From contig NZ_NEFZ01000004.1 in the NCBI RefSeq assembly GCF_002135205.1, positions 124,001-188,000 on the forward strand: DNA of 64,000 nt. Reading direction: 5' to 3'. Source of the DNA: Acinetobacter sp. ANC 4204. Its GTDB lineage: Bacteria; Pseudomonadota; Gammaproteobacteria; Pseudomonadales; Moraxellaceae. The notes beneath the pieces are model-generated. The model was not told the DNA's origin, searched no databases, and saw only the letters and a list, made by a program, of their open reading frames with translations. Positions 26,068 through 36,890 of the stretch are shown here, piece after piece. The position numbers and the translations under genes were made by a program. How positions within the stretch are numbered: the stretch's first letter is position 1; each line of letters begins with the position of its first letter.

Positions 26068-26411
26068 ATATCGAAATTATCTTGGTCGGCATTTTAGTGG
26101 GTATTGCAAACTTTGCTTCACGCTTTGGGCCATTCTTCGTCATTCAAAAGCTTCAACAAGGTTCACAAAAGCGCGGTGCTTTATGGTTGAAGATTGCATT
26201 GGGTTCAATTGGTATTTCAGCAATTAGTTCGATGCTGGTGGTTGCAACTTTGCCACCACTGTTGGATGCACCCAATAAAAGTTTTGCCATGTTAGTCGGC
26301 TTCATCGTCTTGGCTGGGCTTTATTTCAAATTTAAGCAAATTGTCCCTGCTACACTGACCGCAGCACTCAGCTACGGCTTGGTATATACCTATATTCCTG
26401 TAGTTTTTTAA
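26064..26411 (+). CDS. azlD: AzlD-family exporter small subunit
   Basis: 115 residues, the normal length for AzlD. Three to four hydrophobic segments; the N-terminal segment keeps the FASRFGPFFVI motif and the later LDAPNKSFAMLVGFIVLAG region. It overlaps azlC by four bases and completes the exporter. After the stop there are about 270 bases without a gene before purT and no clear terminator. Confidence 0.9.
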   Translation: MNIEIILVGILVGIANFASRFGPFFVIQKLQQGSQKRGALWLKIALGSIGISAISSMLVVATLPPLLDAPNKSFAMLVGFIVLAGLYFKFKQIVPATLTAALSYGLVYTYIPVVF

Positions 26412-26684
26412 CTATCTGTTCCCCCTAAAACTTAGCTTGACCTAAACTCAATTTACAAAACGGCTAAAAGTATCAATTTTAGAATGCATTTTTCGTGGCA
26501 TTTTGAATTTGGTTGAGCAATTCTCAGAAATACGATTTTGCTACTTCAAATGCACGTATGTAAACACAATCGCTTTATAAAAAAAATTGTTGGACAATAT
26601 CATTAATTTATGTGAATGAACCCTGAACACCTTTAAGAGTTCTGCTATTCTAAAAGCCCATAAAATCAAGCATGGATGATTTAC

Positions 26685-27890
26685 ATGAGCGTTACTATTG
26701 GTACCCCACTTCAGTCTTCAGCATTTAAAGTCCTGCTACTGGGTTCTGGAGAGCTAGGGAAAGAAGTTGTGATTTCTCTACAACGCTTAGGTGTAGAAGT
26801 TCATGCTGCTGACCGTTACGATCATGCTCCTGCAATGCAAGTGGCACACTATGCCCACACCTTAAATATGGCAGATGCGACAGCGCTGAAACAACTTATT
26901 GAAGACATTAAGCCGAACCTGATTGTTCCTGAAATTGAAGCCATTGCAACCCAAGTATTGGTTGAAATCGAACAAAAAAATATTGCCACAGTCATTCCAT
27001 CTGCAAAAGCAGTAAACCTCACCATGAACCGTGAAGGCATCCGTCGTTTAGCTGCTGAAGAACTGGGTTTGCCCACTTCTGCTTACCGCTTTGCCAACAC
27101 CTTAGAGTCGTTCCGTGCAGCATGTGATGACATTGGTTATCCAAACTTTGTTAAACCTGTCATGTCATCTTCTGGTAAAGGTCAATCCCGTGTAAAAGAG
27201 TTCGCAGAAGTAGATGCTGCATGGGAATATGCGCAAACAGGTGGTCGTGTAAACCAAGGAACTGTGATTGTAGAATCGCAAATTGATTTTGATTTTGAAA
27301 TCACTCTATTAACAGTTCGCTCTAAAAACCCTGAAACAGGTGAAATTGAAACGTCGTACTGTGATCCAATTGGTCACCGCCAAGATGCGGGTGATTATGT
27401 AGAAAGCTGGCAACCTCAAGCTATGTCACCAGTGGCCCTCGATGAAGCAAAGCGTATTGCCAATAAAGTTACCATCGCATTGGGTGGCTGTGGTATTTTC
27501 GGTGTAGAACTCTTTGTCAAAGGCGATAAAGTGTGGTTTAGTGAAGTATCACCACGCCCACATGACACAGGTCTTGTAACGCTTGCTTCTCAGTTCCAAA
27601 GTGAATTTGAACTTCATGCGCGTGCGATCTTAGGTTTACCTGTAAATACGGCACGTCATAGTGTTGCAGCCAGTGCCGTAATTTATGCGGGTGTAGATGC
27701 AAACAACTTATCTTTTTCTGGCTTAAATCTTGCTTTGGCAAACCCAAATACTGATTTACGCATTTTTGGTAAGCCAGAAGGCTTTACACGTCGCCGTATG
27801 GGCGTTGCAACAGCACGTGCTGAAACAACTGACCAAGCACGTGAACTCGCTGCTCAAACAGCAGAACTGGTTAGCGTTCATCAAAACTAA
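26685..27890 (+). CDS. purT: Formate-dependent phosphoribosylglycinamide formyltransferase PurT
   Basis: 401 residues from ATG 26685; an upstream in-frame ATG at 26676 is possible. ATP-grasp enzyme that makes formyl-GAR from GAR, formate and ATP in purine synthesis. Visible landmarks: [21 protein letters not shown] near residue 16-36, VPEIEAIAT near 81-89, [31 protein letters not shown] near 154-166 (ATP-binding loop), [34 protein letters not shown] near 273-297. Upstream I saw no purine riboswitch fold. glnD follows after 28 bases. Confidence 0.96.
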   Translation: MSVTIGTPLQSSAFKVLLLGSGELGKEVVISLQRLGVEVHAADRYDHAPAMQVAHYAHTLNMADATALKQLIEDIKPNLIVPEIEAIATQVLVEIEQKNIATVIPSAKAVNLTMNREGIRRLAAEELGLPTSAYRFANTLESFRAACDDIGYPNFVKPVMSSSGKGQSRVKEFAEVDAAWEYAQTGGRVNQGTVIVESQIDFDFEITLLTVRSKNPETGEIETSYCDPIGHRQDAGDYVESWQPQAMSPVALDEAKRIANKVTIALGGCGIFGVELFVKGDKVWFSEVSPRPHDTGLVTLASQFQSEFELHARAILGLPVNTARHSVAASAVIYAGVDANNLSFSGLNLALANPNTDLRIFGKPEGFTRRRMGVATARAETTDQARELAAQTAELVSVHQN

Positions 27891-27918
27891 GCGTTGTTAA
27901 AATTTACGGATACGGAAC

Positions 27919-30585
27919 ATGATCAATACTTCTCCACTGCTTAGCTATGTCAGCAGTAATCACGACATTAAAGCGATCAATCAATGGCGTAGTGATGTCG
28001 AAAATCAATTACAAGAGAGTTTTGATCATGGTCAATCCATCCGTGATGTCATTTTAACCCGTTCAAATTTGATTGATGAGGCACTTATTTTCCTTTGGAA
28101 ACATGCTGAACTCAATCAAACCGATTTGAGCTTATTTGCTGTTGGTGGCTATGGTCGCCGAGAGATGTTGCCTTATTCAGACGTAGACATCATGATCCTG
28201 TCTGAAGATGAATTTAGCGAAGAACAAGAAAAGCTCATTTCTGTCTTTATTTCCTCCCTGTGGGATGTCGGCAATTTCAAACCTGGCATTAGTGTACGTA
28301 CCATTGCCAACTGTGTTGAACAAGCCACAAATGACTTAACTGTTGCCACAGCCCTCATCGAGTCCCGTTTAATTATAGGCAATGAACACTTAGCCAAATG
28401 GCCACGACGTATTGTTTCGCAAACATGGACAGATAAAACCTTCTATGATGCAAAAATGGAAGAACAGGCCAAACGCTATGCGCAACACAATTTCACAGAA
28501 AGCAATCTAGAACCCGACATAAAAAATGCGCCGGGTGGCATTCGGGACATTAACCAAATTGGTTGGATTGCAAAGCGGCATTTCCGCGTCAATCGCATTT
28601 ATGACTTGGTGCATTTGGGCTTTATTTCAGAGTTCGAGTTAGGGGTATTAGAAGAAGCCGAAAGCTTCCTCTGGGAAATTCGTCACCACTTACATCGCCT
28701 CACCAAACGCGATGAAAACCGCTTATTATTCGACTATCAACGCGATATTGCTGCGAAGTTTGGCTATGTGCGCGAAGAAGGCAAATCCCCGAATTACCCA
28801 ATTGAGCAATTCATGAAGCGTTATTATCGAAGCGCTCAACAAGTGACCACACTGAATGAAATGCTGTTGGCTTATTTCAACGAGTCGGTCATTACCCCAC
28901 GCCTACCAAACTACGAACGTAACATTGAAGAAATCAATGAAAATTTTAAACTAGTTGATGGCAAACTTGCTGTTCAACACCATAAGATTTTTTCTGAAAA
29001 CCCAAGTGCCATCTTAGAAATTTTTTATTTATTGGCAAACCGTCCTGAGATTACGGGTATTCGTGCACGGACTTTACGCCTTCTCACTTTAGCTGCAAAG
29101 CACATTGATCAAGAGTTTCGGGATAACCCAACCCATCAAGCCTTGTTTATGGCGATCATTCGCTCACCACATCGCTTATATGAGACGATGGTGGCAATGA
29201 AACGTTATGGAGTATTGGGCAACTATATTCCTGCATTTGGGCAGATTATGGGGTTAATGCAATATGACTTGTTCCATATCTACACAGTCGATGCACACAC
29301 CTTACTACTACTGCGTAACTTAAACCGCTTCAAAGAGCCTGAGTTTGCCAAAGACTTCCCTGTCGTGAGTTCGGTGTTCCAACGTCTAGCACGTCGGGAT
29401 ATTGTCTATTTGGCTGCCATTTTCCATGATATCGCTAAAGGCCGTGGTGGAGACCATAGTGAGCTGGGTGCAACTGATGCGATTGAATTCTGTCGTAATC
29501 ATGGTTTTACCGAACGCGAATGCAACCTTGTCGCGTGGCTCATCCAAAACCATTTACTCATGTCCGTCACTTCTCAAAAGAAAGATATTTCTGACCCCGA
29601 TGTGGTTAAAGCTTTTGCTGAGAAAATGGGCGACATGGAACATCTCGACTATCTGTATACGTTAACTGTTTCAGATATCAATGCAACCAATCCTTCGCTT
29701 TGGAATACGTGGCGCGCTTCTCTCATGCGTCAGCTCTATACGCATGCACGTGATGTGATTCGCTCAGGTTTAGGCCGTCCTGTGGATTATCAAATGCTCA
29801 TTGAGGACACCAAGTTTTCTGCCAGTGAACAACTGGTCGAAGAGTTTGCACTGGATGACGTCGAAAAAGTCTGGCAAGAACTGGGAGACGAATATTTCCT
29901 CAAAGAATCTGCAGATGAAATTGCTTGGCACACACGTGCTATTTTACAGCATGGTGATAACCCAGAACCGCTGGTTTTGATGCGTGCACAGCGTAAATTT
30001 GCTCAGGATGCAGTACAAATCTTTATTTATACTCAAGATCAGCCCAACTTGTTTGCAACAACGGTTGCCATACTTGACCGTATGAATTTGGATGTACAAG
30101 ATGCGCGTATTATTACCGCAACCAAAGCATTTAGTTTAGACACTTATGTTGTGCTTGACCGCTTTGGCACCCTACTGACTGACCCAGAACGTGAAGCCAA
30201 AGTACTGTCTGCTTTAAAAGATGCCTTAGTCAATTCAGATAAATATCCTGGTCTCATGCAACGCCGCATCCCACGTCAGCTGCGCCATTTTGACATTGAA
30301 AACACCGTTGATATTACGCTGAATGAAGCACTGCAACAAAACATGGTCGAAATTGCAACACTTGACCATCCCGGCCTACTTGCCAAAGTGGGCGGGTTGT
30401 TTATGATGCAAGGTCTAGATATTCACTCTGCTAAAATTGCCACTCTAGGTGAACGTGCCGAAGATATTTTCTTTGTCACTAAAAAAGATGGTCAACCCAT
30501 GACTGAAGCTGAAGCTGAGACTTTTGCTGCTCAACTAAAATCTGCCTTAGATGAAGCGTCTAGTCAGGTCTGTGGTCAACATTAA
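27919..30585 (+). CDS. glnD: Bifunctional [protein-PII] uridylyltransferase GlnD
   Basis: 888 residues, standard length. It uridylylates PII under nitrogen limitation and removes UMP when glutamine is high. N-terminal nucleotidyltransferase domain with [19 protein letters not shown] near residues 76-94 (G-x-GR plus D-x-D), a central helical region, the HD hydrolase domain with [17 protein letters not shown] near 501-517, and two C-terminal ACT domains starting near 700 and 812 that sense glutamine. dapC follows after 24 bases, so the three genes from purT on may form one transcript. Confidence 0.97.
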   Translation: MINTSPLLSYVSSNHDIKAINQWRSDVENQLQESFDHGQSIRDVILTRSNLIDEALIFLWKHAELNQTDLSLFAVGGYGRREMLPYSDVDIMILSEDEFSEEQEKLISVFISSLWDVGNFKPGISVRTIANCVEQATNDLTVATALIESRLIIGNEHLAKWPRRIVSQTWTDKTFYDAKMEEQAKRYAQHNFTESNLEPDIKNAPGGIRDINQIGWIAKRHFRVNRIYDLVHLGFISEFELGVLEEAESFLWEIRHHLHRLTKRDENRLLFDYQRDIAAKFGYVREEGKSPNYPIEQFMKRYYRSAQQVTTLNEMLLAYFNESVITPRLPNYERNIEEINENFKLVDGKLAVQHHKIFSENPSAILEIFYLLANRPEITGIRARTLRLLTLAAKHIDQEFRDNPTHQALFMAIIRSPHRLYETMVAMKRYGVLGNYIPAFGQIMGLMQYDLFHIYTVDAHTLLLLRNLNRFKEPEFAKDFPVVSSVFQRLARRDIVYLAAIFHDIAKGRGGDHSELGATDAIEFCRNHGFTERECNLVAWLIQNHLLMSVTSQKKDISDPDVVKAFAEKMGDMEHLDYLYTLTVSDINATNPSLWNTWRASLMRQLYTHARDVIRSGLGRPVDYQMLIEDTKFSASEQLVEEFALDDVEKVWQELGDEYFLKESADEIAWHTRAILQHGDNPEPLVLMRAQRKFAQDAVQIFIYTQDQPNLFATTVAILDRMNLDVQDARIITATKAFSLDTYVVLDRFGTLLTDPEREAKVLSALKDALVNSDKYPGLMQRRIPRQLRHFDIENTVDITLNEALQQNMVEIATLDHPGLLAKVGGLFMMQGLDIHSAKIATLGERAEDIFFVTKKDGQPMTEAEAETFAAQLKSALDEASSQVCGQH

Positions 30586-30609
30586 CAATACACACTGGTA
30601 TTTTGTTTC

Positions 30610-31779
30610 ATGAACTCGAGTTTATCCCTTTTACATCCTTATCCTTTTGAAAAGTTAAATAAACTATTTCAGGATATTACTCCCGCAGACTTACCCCTCA
30701 TTCCACTCTCGATTGGTGAGCCTAAGCATCCTGCGCCAGAGTTTGTGAAACAAGCCATTATTGATAATTTTCAACATTTATCGACCTATCCAAACAGTAA
30801 AGGTCTGCCAGAATTACGTACCAGTATTGCAAACTGGTTGACCCGTCGTTTTCAACTCAATCAAATTAGTGCAGAGAACAACATCCTGCCTGTTTCTGGT
30901 ACCCGTGAAGCAATCTTCTCTTTTGTTCAAGCCTTGGTGAACCGCGAAGATGTACCTTATGTGGTGATGCCTAACCCGTTCTACCAAATTTATGAAGGTG
31001 CTACCTTACTTGCTGGAGCAAAACCATATTTTGTAAATTGTACTGAAGAAAATGGTTATCTCGGTGACTTTGATGCTGTACCTGCTGAGGTCTGGGAAAA
31101 AACTGCCTTACTGTTTGTTTGTACGCCAGGTAACCCAACAGGTGCGGTACTCTCAAAAGAGCAGTTTAAAAAATTAATCGCACTTTCAGACCAATATGGT
31201 TTTGTCATTGCATCGGATGAGTGCTATTCAGAACTTTGGTTTGATACTGCGCCTGTGGGTCTACTCGAAGTTTGTGCTGAAATAGGCCGAAATGACTACA
31301 AAAACTGTGTTGTATTCCACTCATTGTCTAAACGCTCAAACTTACCGGGTATGCGCTCTGGCTTTGTCGCAGGTGATGCAACATTACTCAAACCTTATTT
31401 ACAATACCGTACCTATCATGGTGCAGCGATGCCTGTACAACACCAGTTGGCTTCGATTGCGGCTTGGGATGATGAAACACATGTTGAAGAAAACCGTGTA
31501 CAATATCGTGCAAAATTTGACTTATTTCAAAACGAATTAGGCCACTTACTCCCTCTACAAAAACCAGATGCAGGCTTTTACTACTGGTTAAAAGTAGATA
31601 ATGATGAAGCTTTTGCAAAAATGCTGATGGAGAAAGCACATGTCAAAGTACTTCCAGGGCGTTACTTGTCACGCAATACTGAGCAAGGCAACCCAGGCGA
31701 AAACCATGTGCGTCTTGCTCTAGTCGCCGACCTTGCACAGTGTGAGCAAGTCATTTCGCGCTTAAAAGCAATTTTATAA
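30610..31779 (+). CDS. dapC: N-succinyldiaminopimelate aminotransferase DapC
   Basis: 389 residues, class I fold aminotransferase. The N-terminus (LHPYPFEKLNKLFQDI) and the LSIGEPKHPAPEFV segment are typical of the DapC branch that acts in lysine and peptidoglycan precursor synthesis. PLP contacts: FVCTPGNPTGAVLS near 174-187, ASDECYSELWF near 200-210, and the PLP Lys in HSLSKRSNLPGMRSG near 240. Placement after glnD is common in gammaproteobacteria (glnD-dapC). A strong terminator follows. Confidence 0.93.
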   Translation: MNSSLSLLHPYPFEKLNKLFQDITPADLPLIPLSIGEPKHPAPEFVKQAIIDNFQHLSTYPNSKGLPELRTSIANWLTRRFQLNQISAENNILPVSGTREAIFSFVQALVNREDVPYVVMPNPFYQIYEGATLLAGAKPYFVNCTEENGYLGDFDAVPAEVWEKTALLFVCTPGNPTGAVLSKEQFKKLIALSDQYGFVIASDECYSELWFDTAPVGLLEVCAEIGRNDYKNCVVFHSLSKRSNLPGMRSGFVAGDATLLKPYLQYRTYHGAAMPVQHQLASIAAWDDETHVEENRVQYRAKFDLFQNELGHLLPLQKPDAGFYYWLKVDNDEAFAKMLMEKAHVKVLPGRYLSRNTEQGNPGENHVRLALVADLAQCEQVISRLKAIL

Positions 31780-31791
31780 ATAAGTTCATCT

Positions 31792-31830
31792 AAAAAAGAA
31801 AACCTCCTGTAGCGGAGGTTTTCTTTTTTT
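31792..31830. terminator. Bidirectional terminator between dapC and siderophore receptor
   Basis: AGAAAACCTCC, TGTAGC loop, GGAGGTTTTCT, followed by T-run and preceded by an A-run. It serves both convergent genes. Confidence 0.88.
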
Positions 31831-31838
31831 TTCTTCGA

Positions 31839-34061
31839 TTAAAAATCAAATGATGCACTAAGCATGAATGTACGAGGTAAACCAGCAACCAAGTAACCAT
31901 TATTGGTATTGCTTGTACTGTTGATATTGTCATACAGACCAACGGAACTCCAATAATCTTGATCAAATACATTATTCACAAGGAAGTTAAATGTAGTTGG
32001 GGTTTGCCCCAACTGAGTTTTATAGCTTGCACCCAGATCAAGCGTAGTCCAATCATTAACCTTCAAGTTATTGTCCAGACTAGCATAGGTGGAACCCGTG
32101 TAAGTCAATTGAGCGTTCAAAGAAATATCTTGCGGAAGGGGCAACTTCCAATTTGCACCAAGATTTGCCTGAAACTCAGGAACACCTACTTCATAATTTC
32201 CATCATAGGTCGTCGAACCAGTTTCTTCTTGCTTTGCATGCATCCACGTCACCCCACCTAAAACAGTTAAGGAGTCAGTAAGCTTGCCATAACTACTTAA
32301 CTCTAGACCACGATGGACATATTCACCAGCATCACTGAATACACCATTTTGCATGACGCCACGCTGTTTATTAATATCAAATAAACTTAGTGTCACCCCA
32401 AGATCGTCATTTTCATATTTAGCTCCAATTTCTTTTTGCTCTGCTACAAAAGGTTTGAGTGACGTTGTGACACCACCACTTGTATTCGTTAGCCCTTTCG
32501 CTAAAGACTCAATGTAATTAGCATACACCGAAATTTCAGGTGTGATTTTATAGGTTATCCCGAGTGCTGGTGTCCATTTACTCTCGTCATACGTGCCTGT
32601 TTTCACTTGAGAATAGTTATATGTATCTTGAAGAATTTGCTGATAACGCGCACCCAGCATAATGACTAAGGTATCATCCAATGCTGTCAAATTATCACCA
32701 ATTGCAACACTTCTTAGACGTGTACGTGTAGTTAATTTCGGACTATCCATATTTCCACCTGAGAATGCTGGAGATAGAGCAGCAGGTTGGTCGTATTGAA
32801 TAGGTTGATAAATATTAGAATTCAACGGATTCCCCGAATCCATTAAATAAGCATTTCTGGTATTCAGTTGAAATACTGAACCAGAAACAACCACATTATG
32901 CTTGATCGAACCCGTATCAAACTTCCCACGTAGCCCGACTTCGCCCGTATTAACCATGTCAACACGGGCATTATCAAAACGGTAAAGCGTACTTGCTCCT
33001 GTAGAAGCATTTCTCAAAGTGTAATTTGCTAATGAATTTTGCTCTTCACCATGACGGAATCCATAAGCCATGTAAGTAGTAATCGCGTCATTGAAATCGT
33101 ATTCAGCACGGTAACTTCCAAAAATATTTTCTTCATTTGAATAAGACCATTTTTGAGCATAATTACTCGAACTATCTATAGCTTTTGGTACTGATGTTAA
33201 TCCAGCAGCTAATGTTACATTTGGTCGCGTTGCATTTAAACGATTATTGCTATACCCCATATCACCAGAAAGACGTAAGCGCTCACCATTGTAATCTAAT
33301 CCAATTGCAGCAAGTCCAAGCGATTTCTTTTCATCATCAACGGATGTATTTCCATCATGATAGGCGGTATTTACTCGCACCCCAAACTGCTGATTTTCAC
33401 CAAAACGTCGCGAAATATCATTCGAAAGATAACCGCCATTAAAATCTGTACCGACAGTCACGCGATTTAACGGGTCATTTCCTGCTCGCTTCGGTAAGAG
33501 ATTTATTGCTCCACCAATCCCGCCATTGCTCGGCATAGCCCCATTTAAGAATGAAGATGCACCTTTTAATACTTCTACACGCTCAAAGAGTTCTGTTGGA
33601 ATATACTGGCGAGGTAAAATTGAGTATAAACCATTATAAGCGGTGTCATCTGATCCTAAGTTAAAACCACGGATGTAGTAATTTTCCTGAAAGTTGCCAT
33701 ACCCCCGCCCTACACGCACGCTAGGATCTGCTTTAAGTACATCACCTACACTTTTCGCTTGACGTTCTTGGATATATTGATTGGTATAGCTGGTCAAATT
33801 AAATGGTGTATCAAGATTCTTTTGATTCCCAAAAATCCCGACTCGACCACCAGTTGCTACTTGTCCACCAGCGAAAGCTTCCATTAAACCATTTGCAGAA
33901 GCATCAGCACTTGCAACAATTCGAATTGTTTCTAAAGCTGTGACATTGCTCGCTTGAGATGATGAGTCAGATTCAATGACCACTTGAGTTTCAGCAGCAT
34001 GTGAAATGCTGTACCCAGATACACATGCCATCATTAACACTAATGGTTTTAGCTTAACCAT
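31839..34061 (-). CDS. TonB-dependent siderophore receptor
   Basis: 740 residues. Signal peptide MVKLKPLVLMMACVSGYSISHA. A TonB-box-like ALETIRIVA near residues 43-51 precedes the plug domain (QERQAKSVGDVLKADPSVRVGRGYGNFQENYYIRGF split over residues about 96-131, then YIPTELFERVEVLKGASSFLNG). The 22-strand barrel fills the rest and ends in SASFDF with a terminal Phe, as outer-membrane barrels do. The family imports ferric siderophores, but the ligand cannot be read from sequence. Two Fur-like boxes lie upstream, so iron repression is likely. No siderophore biosynthesis genes are nearby. Confidence 0.93.
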   Translation of the reverse strand: MVKLKPLVLMMACVSGYSISHAAETQVVIESDSSSQASNVTALETIRIVASADASANGLMEAFAGGQVATGGRVGIFGNQKNLDTPFNLTSYTNQYIQERQAKSVGDVLKADPSVRVGRGYGNFQENYYIRGFNLGSDDTAYNGLYSILPRQYIPTELFERVEVLKGASSFLNGAMPSNGGIGGAINLLPKRAGNDPLNRVTVGTDFNGGYLSNDISRRFGENQQFGVRVNTAYHDGNTSVDDEKKSLGLAAIGLDYNGERLRLSGDMGYSNNRLNATRPNVTLAAGLTSVPKAIDSSSNYAQKWSYSNEENIFGSYRAEYDFNDAITTYMAYGFRHGEEQNSLANYTLRNASTGASTLYRFDNARVDMVNTGEVGLRGKFDTGSIKHNVVVSGSVFQLNTRNAYLMDSGNPLNSNIYQPIQYDQPAALSPAFSGGNMDSPKLTTRTRLRSVAIGDNLTALDDTLVIMLGARYQQILQDTYNYSQVKTGTYDESKWTPALGITYKITPEISVYANYIESLAKGLTNTSGGVTTSLKPFVAEQKEIGAKYENDDLGVTLSLFDINKQRGVMQNGVFSDAGEYVHRGLELSSYGKLTDSLTVLGGVTWMHAKQEETGSTTYDGNYEVGVPEFQANLGANWKLPLPQDISLNAQLTYTGSTYASLDNNLKVNDWTTLDLGASYKTQLGQTPTTFNFLVNNVFDQDYWSSVGLYDNINSTSNTNNGYLVAGLPRTFMLSASFDF

Positions 34062-34103
34062 TTCCCACCCTCTTTCATCAATCTAAAATTCGAACCTGAT
34101 AGT

Positions 34104-34122
34104 AAATGAGAATTAGTCTTAA
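34104..34122 (-). promoter_or_regulatory. Fur-box-like site, proximal
   Basis: AAATGAGAATTAGTCTTAA about 43 bases upstream of the receptor ATG, resembling half of the Fur consensus GATAATGATAATCATTATC. It shares GATAGTAAA...TGAGAATTA with the distal site. Confidence 0.5.
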
Positions 34123-34158
34123 TCAAAACTATTTGATTCTTATTTGGATAGTAAATTC

Positions 34159-34180
34159 AAATGAGAATTAATTACTTCAT
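34159..34180 (-). promoter_or_regulatory. Fur-box-like site, distal
   Basis: AAATGAGAATTAATTACTTCAT, about 98 bases upstream of the receptor start. GATAGTAAA precedes it with six extra bases compared with the proximal site, so the pair looks like an imperfect direct repeat. Confidence 0.5.
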
Positions 34181-34226
34181 TGTTATAAGTTATATAAATC
34201 AACAAACTCTAGACATTATTAAGCTT

Positions 34227-34859
34227 TTAGATTAGCCCATCTATAAACAAAATTATGGCAAAAATGGCAAAACAGAGACCTGATACCTTATAAAGCCAGC
34301 CCAGTTGCCTTGTTAAATATTGATTCCAATGATTTAGGCTAAAAAGTTTCAACAACAGTAAATTCCAAATCAATACTATCCCCACCATCCACAGACTAAT
34401 GCAAAGTAATTGAACTACATTAAATTTCGAATAAACCAAAAGAATCAGACTACTATAGAACAGCATATTCTTTGGGTTCAAAAGACTAGACTGTAACCCC
34501 CTGACAAAACAAGCGCCTCTCGCTTGTGGGGATGGCTGTATATTTTCATCTATTTTGATTTTTTCTTTCTGCACATAAACTAAACACTGCCACGCCAAAT
34601 ACGTTAGATAAACAATGCCTAATCCACGCAATAGCATCAACACATAGGGATGGATGTAACCAAGCCAGCACAATAAAATAAAAATCAATATTAGAATTAA
34701 GGCATTACCCGTCACGATACCCAAAACGGTATATCGTGCCATTTTTCGACCACTCTTCAGAAAAGTTAGCAAAATCAGGAAAAAATCTGGACCCGGAGAA
34801 AGCAAAGCAACAAAATGTGTCACAGCAATAATAATGAAAAGTTCCATCACATAACTCAA
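34227..34859 (-). CDS. LysE/RhtB-family amino acid exporter
   Basis: 210 residues with about six membrane helices. The family signature VTHFVALLSPGPDFFLILL near residues 13-31 and the SLLNPKNMLFY segment near 124-134 are clear. The family exports lysine, arginine, homoserine/threonine or other small molecules; the substrate is not predictable. It lies 29 bases downstream of the AraC-type regulator on the same strand, which may control it. Confidence 0.9.
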   Translation of the reverse strand: MSYVMELFIIIAVTHFVALLSPGPDFFLILLTFLKSGRKMARYTVLGIVTGNALILILIFILLCWLGYIHPYVLMLLRGLGIVYLTYLAWQCLVYVQKEKIKIDENIQPSPQARGACFVRGLQSSLLNPKNMLFYSSLILLVYSKFNVVQLLCISLWMVGIVLIWNLLLLKLFSLNHWNQYLTRQLGWLYKVSGLCFAIFAIILFIDGLI

Positions 34860-34888
34860 TAAAAAATCGAGTTAATCCTAACGATTAC

Positions 34889-35746
34889 TTAAAATGGACT
34901 CTTGGATAAAATTGCGCGATGTTGCTTCTGATAAAATTTCGGTGTTGTCCCTGTCAAAGCTTTGAAAACGCGCTGAAAATGACTTTGATCACTAAAACCT
35001 AGCGCATAACTTAATTGCGCAATGTCCATACCTTGCTTCAAGAATGAGCGTGCTTGATTTATTTTATAATTGAGCTGATAAGCATGTGGCGTCATACCTA
35101 ACGATGCTTTGAAAAGCCGAATAATGGCATAGCGACTTAATTGTATTGCTTTTGACATTTCTTCTAAAGATAAAAACGCTTCTTCTTGCTGGATCATCGT
35201 CAAAAGATAACTCAATTCTTCTTGTGCATAGGAACTAACTACAATTTGCTCAAGTGCAATTTGAGGTAATAACAACTCAGCGAGCGTCGTAATTAAAGTC
35301 TGTTCTTTTTCCCAATAGGACAATCTAGGGCTAAATAGCTGATTGTTCAACCGACTGAAATCTTGATACATGTTGGCATCTTTATAGATTTTCGGTTTAA
35401 ATTTAGGTATTCCTAAATAATCTTGCTCTGTTTCATATAGAAGTTGTTTCAGCCAAGATGCATCTAAATGCATCATTTGATAACTCCATGCTTGTCCTTC
35501 CACTGGATTACAAGCATGCTCCACATGTTCTGGAATCAAGACCAACGTACCCACTTCTATAGCTTGTGTTCCCGCAAAGGCACTACTAAATATACTTCGC
35601 CCCTCATCTACAGCCCCAATCGAAAAAGTGGAATGGCTATGCGACTTATAACAGGCACGACTTTCACATGCCCTACGTGTTTCCACATAAGGCATGCATG
35701 AATCACTCCAAAACTCTACACCATCAGGCTGAAACTGACTATTCAC
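34889..35746 (-). CDS. AraC-family transcriptional regulator
   Basis: 285 residues. N-terminal cupin-like sensing domain (HSHSTFSIGAVDEGRSIF near 36-53, LVLIPEHVEHACNPVEGQAWSYQMMHLD), C-terminal double HTH near residues 185-280 (LSLEEMSKAIQLSRYAIIRLFKASLGMTPHAYQ split over two helices, then AQLSYALGFSDQSHFQRVFKALTGTTPKFY). This is the layout of regulators next to LysE exporters. Likely activates the LysE gene downstream, or itself; inference. The stop of the Gpx gene upstream is 17 bases away. Confidence 0.92.
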   Translation of the reverse strand: MNSQFQPDGVEFWSDSCMPYVETRRACESRACYKSHSHSTFSIGAVDEGRSIFSSAFAGTQAIEVGTLVLIPEHVEHACNPVEGQAWSYQMMHLDASWLKQLLYETEQDYLGIPKFKPKIYKDANMYQDFSRLNNQLFSPRLSYWEKEQTLITTLAELLLPQIALEQIVVSSYAQEELSYLLTMIQQEEAFLSLEEMSKAIQLSRYAIIRLFKASLGMTPHAYQLNYKINQARSFLKQGMDIAQLSYALGFSDQSHFQRVFKALTGTTPKFYQKQHRAILSKSPF

Positions 35747-35763
35747 AACCAGTCCAAAAAAAT

Positions 35764-36246
35764 TTAAGCTTGCAGTGCTTTTTCAATATCATCTTGAATT
35801 GCTTCAGGTTTAGTGGTTGGTGCATAACGATTGATCACTTTGCCATCTTTTCCAATTAAGAACTTGGTAAAATTCCATTTAATCCCACTACCTAAAATAC
35901 CTTTACTATTATTAGTTAAATAACGAAAGATGGCGTGAGCCTCAGGGCCTTTCACATCGACTTTGGAAAACATAGGGAAACTAACTCCATAGTTCTTTTG
36001 ACAGTATGCGCCTATTTGCTCATTACTTCCCGGATCTTGCCCCCCAAATTGGTTACAAGGAAAGCCCAAAACTTCAAAACCTTGTGCCTTGTATTGTTCA
36101 TATATTTTTTCTAAACCTGCAAATTGTGGAGTAAAGCCACATTTACTGGCTGTATTAACTATGAGCAGGACTTTGCCTTCATAGTCAGCAAAAGATTTAT
36201 TTTTCCCATCTAACAATTCCGCTTCAAACTGATAAATGTTTGTCAT
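35764..36246 (-). CDS. Glutathione peroxidase-family thiol peroxidase
   Basis: 160 residues. The peroxidatic Cys lies in NTASKCGFTPQF at residue 36, then FPCNQFGGQDPGSNEQI near 67-83 with the catalytic Gln and possible resolving Cys, and KWNFTKFLIGKDG near 127-139 with the catalytic Trp-Asn. A Cys-type, non-selenium enzyme reducing H2O2 or lipid hydroperoxides, often with thioredoxin. It overlaps msrB by four bases (ATGA), making an oxidative-damage repair pair. Confidence 0.94.
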   Translation of the reverse strand: MTNIYQFEAELLDGKNKSFADYEGKVLLIVNTASKCGFTPQFAGLEKIYEQYKAQGFEVLGFPCNQFGGQDPGSNEQIGAYCQKNYGVSFPMFSKVDVKGPEAHAIFRYLTNNSKGILGSGIKWNFTKFLIGKDGKVINRYAPTTKPEAIQDDIEKALQA

Positions 36247-36662
36247 GGATAAGTATCCTCATCACTTTTTTCTTGTGTTTCTAGTTCTAATGAAGCCGAG
36301 TTTACACAGTAACGTAAACCTGTAGGCTCAGGTCCATCTGTAAAAACATGGCCTAAATGAGCATCACAGTGATGACATACAATCTCAGTACGCACCATGC
36401 CATGTGAAGTATCCTGATGCTCTTCTATAACAGCTGTATTTACGGGCTTATAAAAACTTGGCCATCCGCAACCGCTGTCATATTTATTTTCAGAAATAAA
36501 TAAAGGTGTCCCACAGCAGCGACATACGTAAGTCCCTGCTTGTTTAGTATTCCAATATTTACCTGTAAAAGCTGGCTCCGTCCCCTTTTGTCGCGTAATG
36601 CGAAATTCCTCTGGTGATAACTCTCTTTGCCATTCTCGGTCTGTTTTACTGAGCTTTCCCAT
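36243..36662 (-). CDS. msrB: Peptide-methionine (R)-S-oxide reductase MsrB
   Basis: 139 residues, standard. It reduces methionine-R-sulfoxide in proteins. Two zinc-binding CxxC pairs are visible (CRCCGTPLF near 46-54 and CHHCDAHLGHVF near 95-106), the catalytic Cys is in RYCVNSASLEL near 117-127, and GCGWPSFYKPV near 69-79 forms the substrate pocket. No signal peptide, so cytoplasmic. It leads the msrB-gpx unit. Confidence 0.96.
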   Translation of the reverse strand: MGKLSKTDREWQRELSPEEFRITRQKGTEPAFTGKYWNTKQAGTYVCRCCGTPLFISENKYDSGCGWPSFYKPVNTAVIEEHQDTSHGMVRTEIVCHHCDAHLGHVFTDGPEPTGLRYCVNSASLELETQEKSDEDTYP

Positions 36663-36890
36663 GATTAGGTCCCTTTCTATCTTGCTATTTAAAATAGGAT
36701 AATCCCATATTTACGTGATTCATCTTAAAATTTCTAGTGTTTAATTCACAATTTACAAAAGACCTATAATCCCAATAAAAGCAAAAAGTAAGCAAATTTA
36801 AAAACATGGTGAGCAATTTTATTTCTTAAATGCTTTTTTGGAAGCAATTTTAATGTTACTCTTATAGGCATTCTTGCTTAGGATTAAAAA

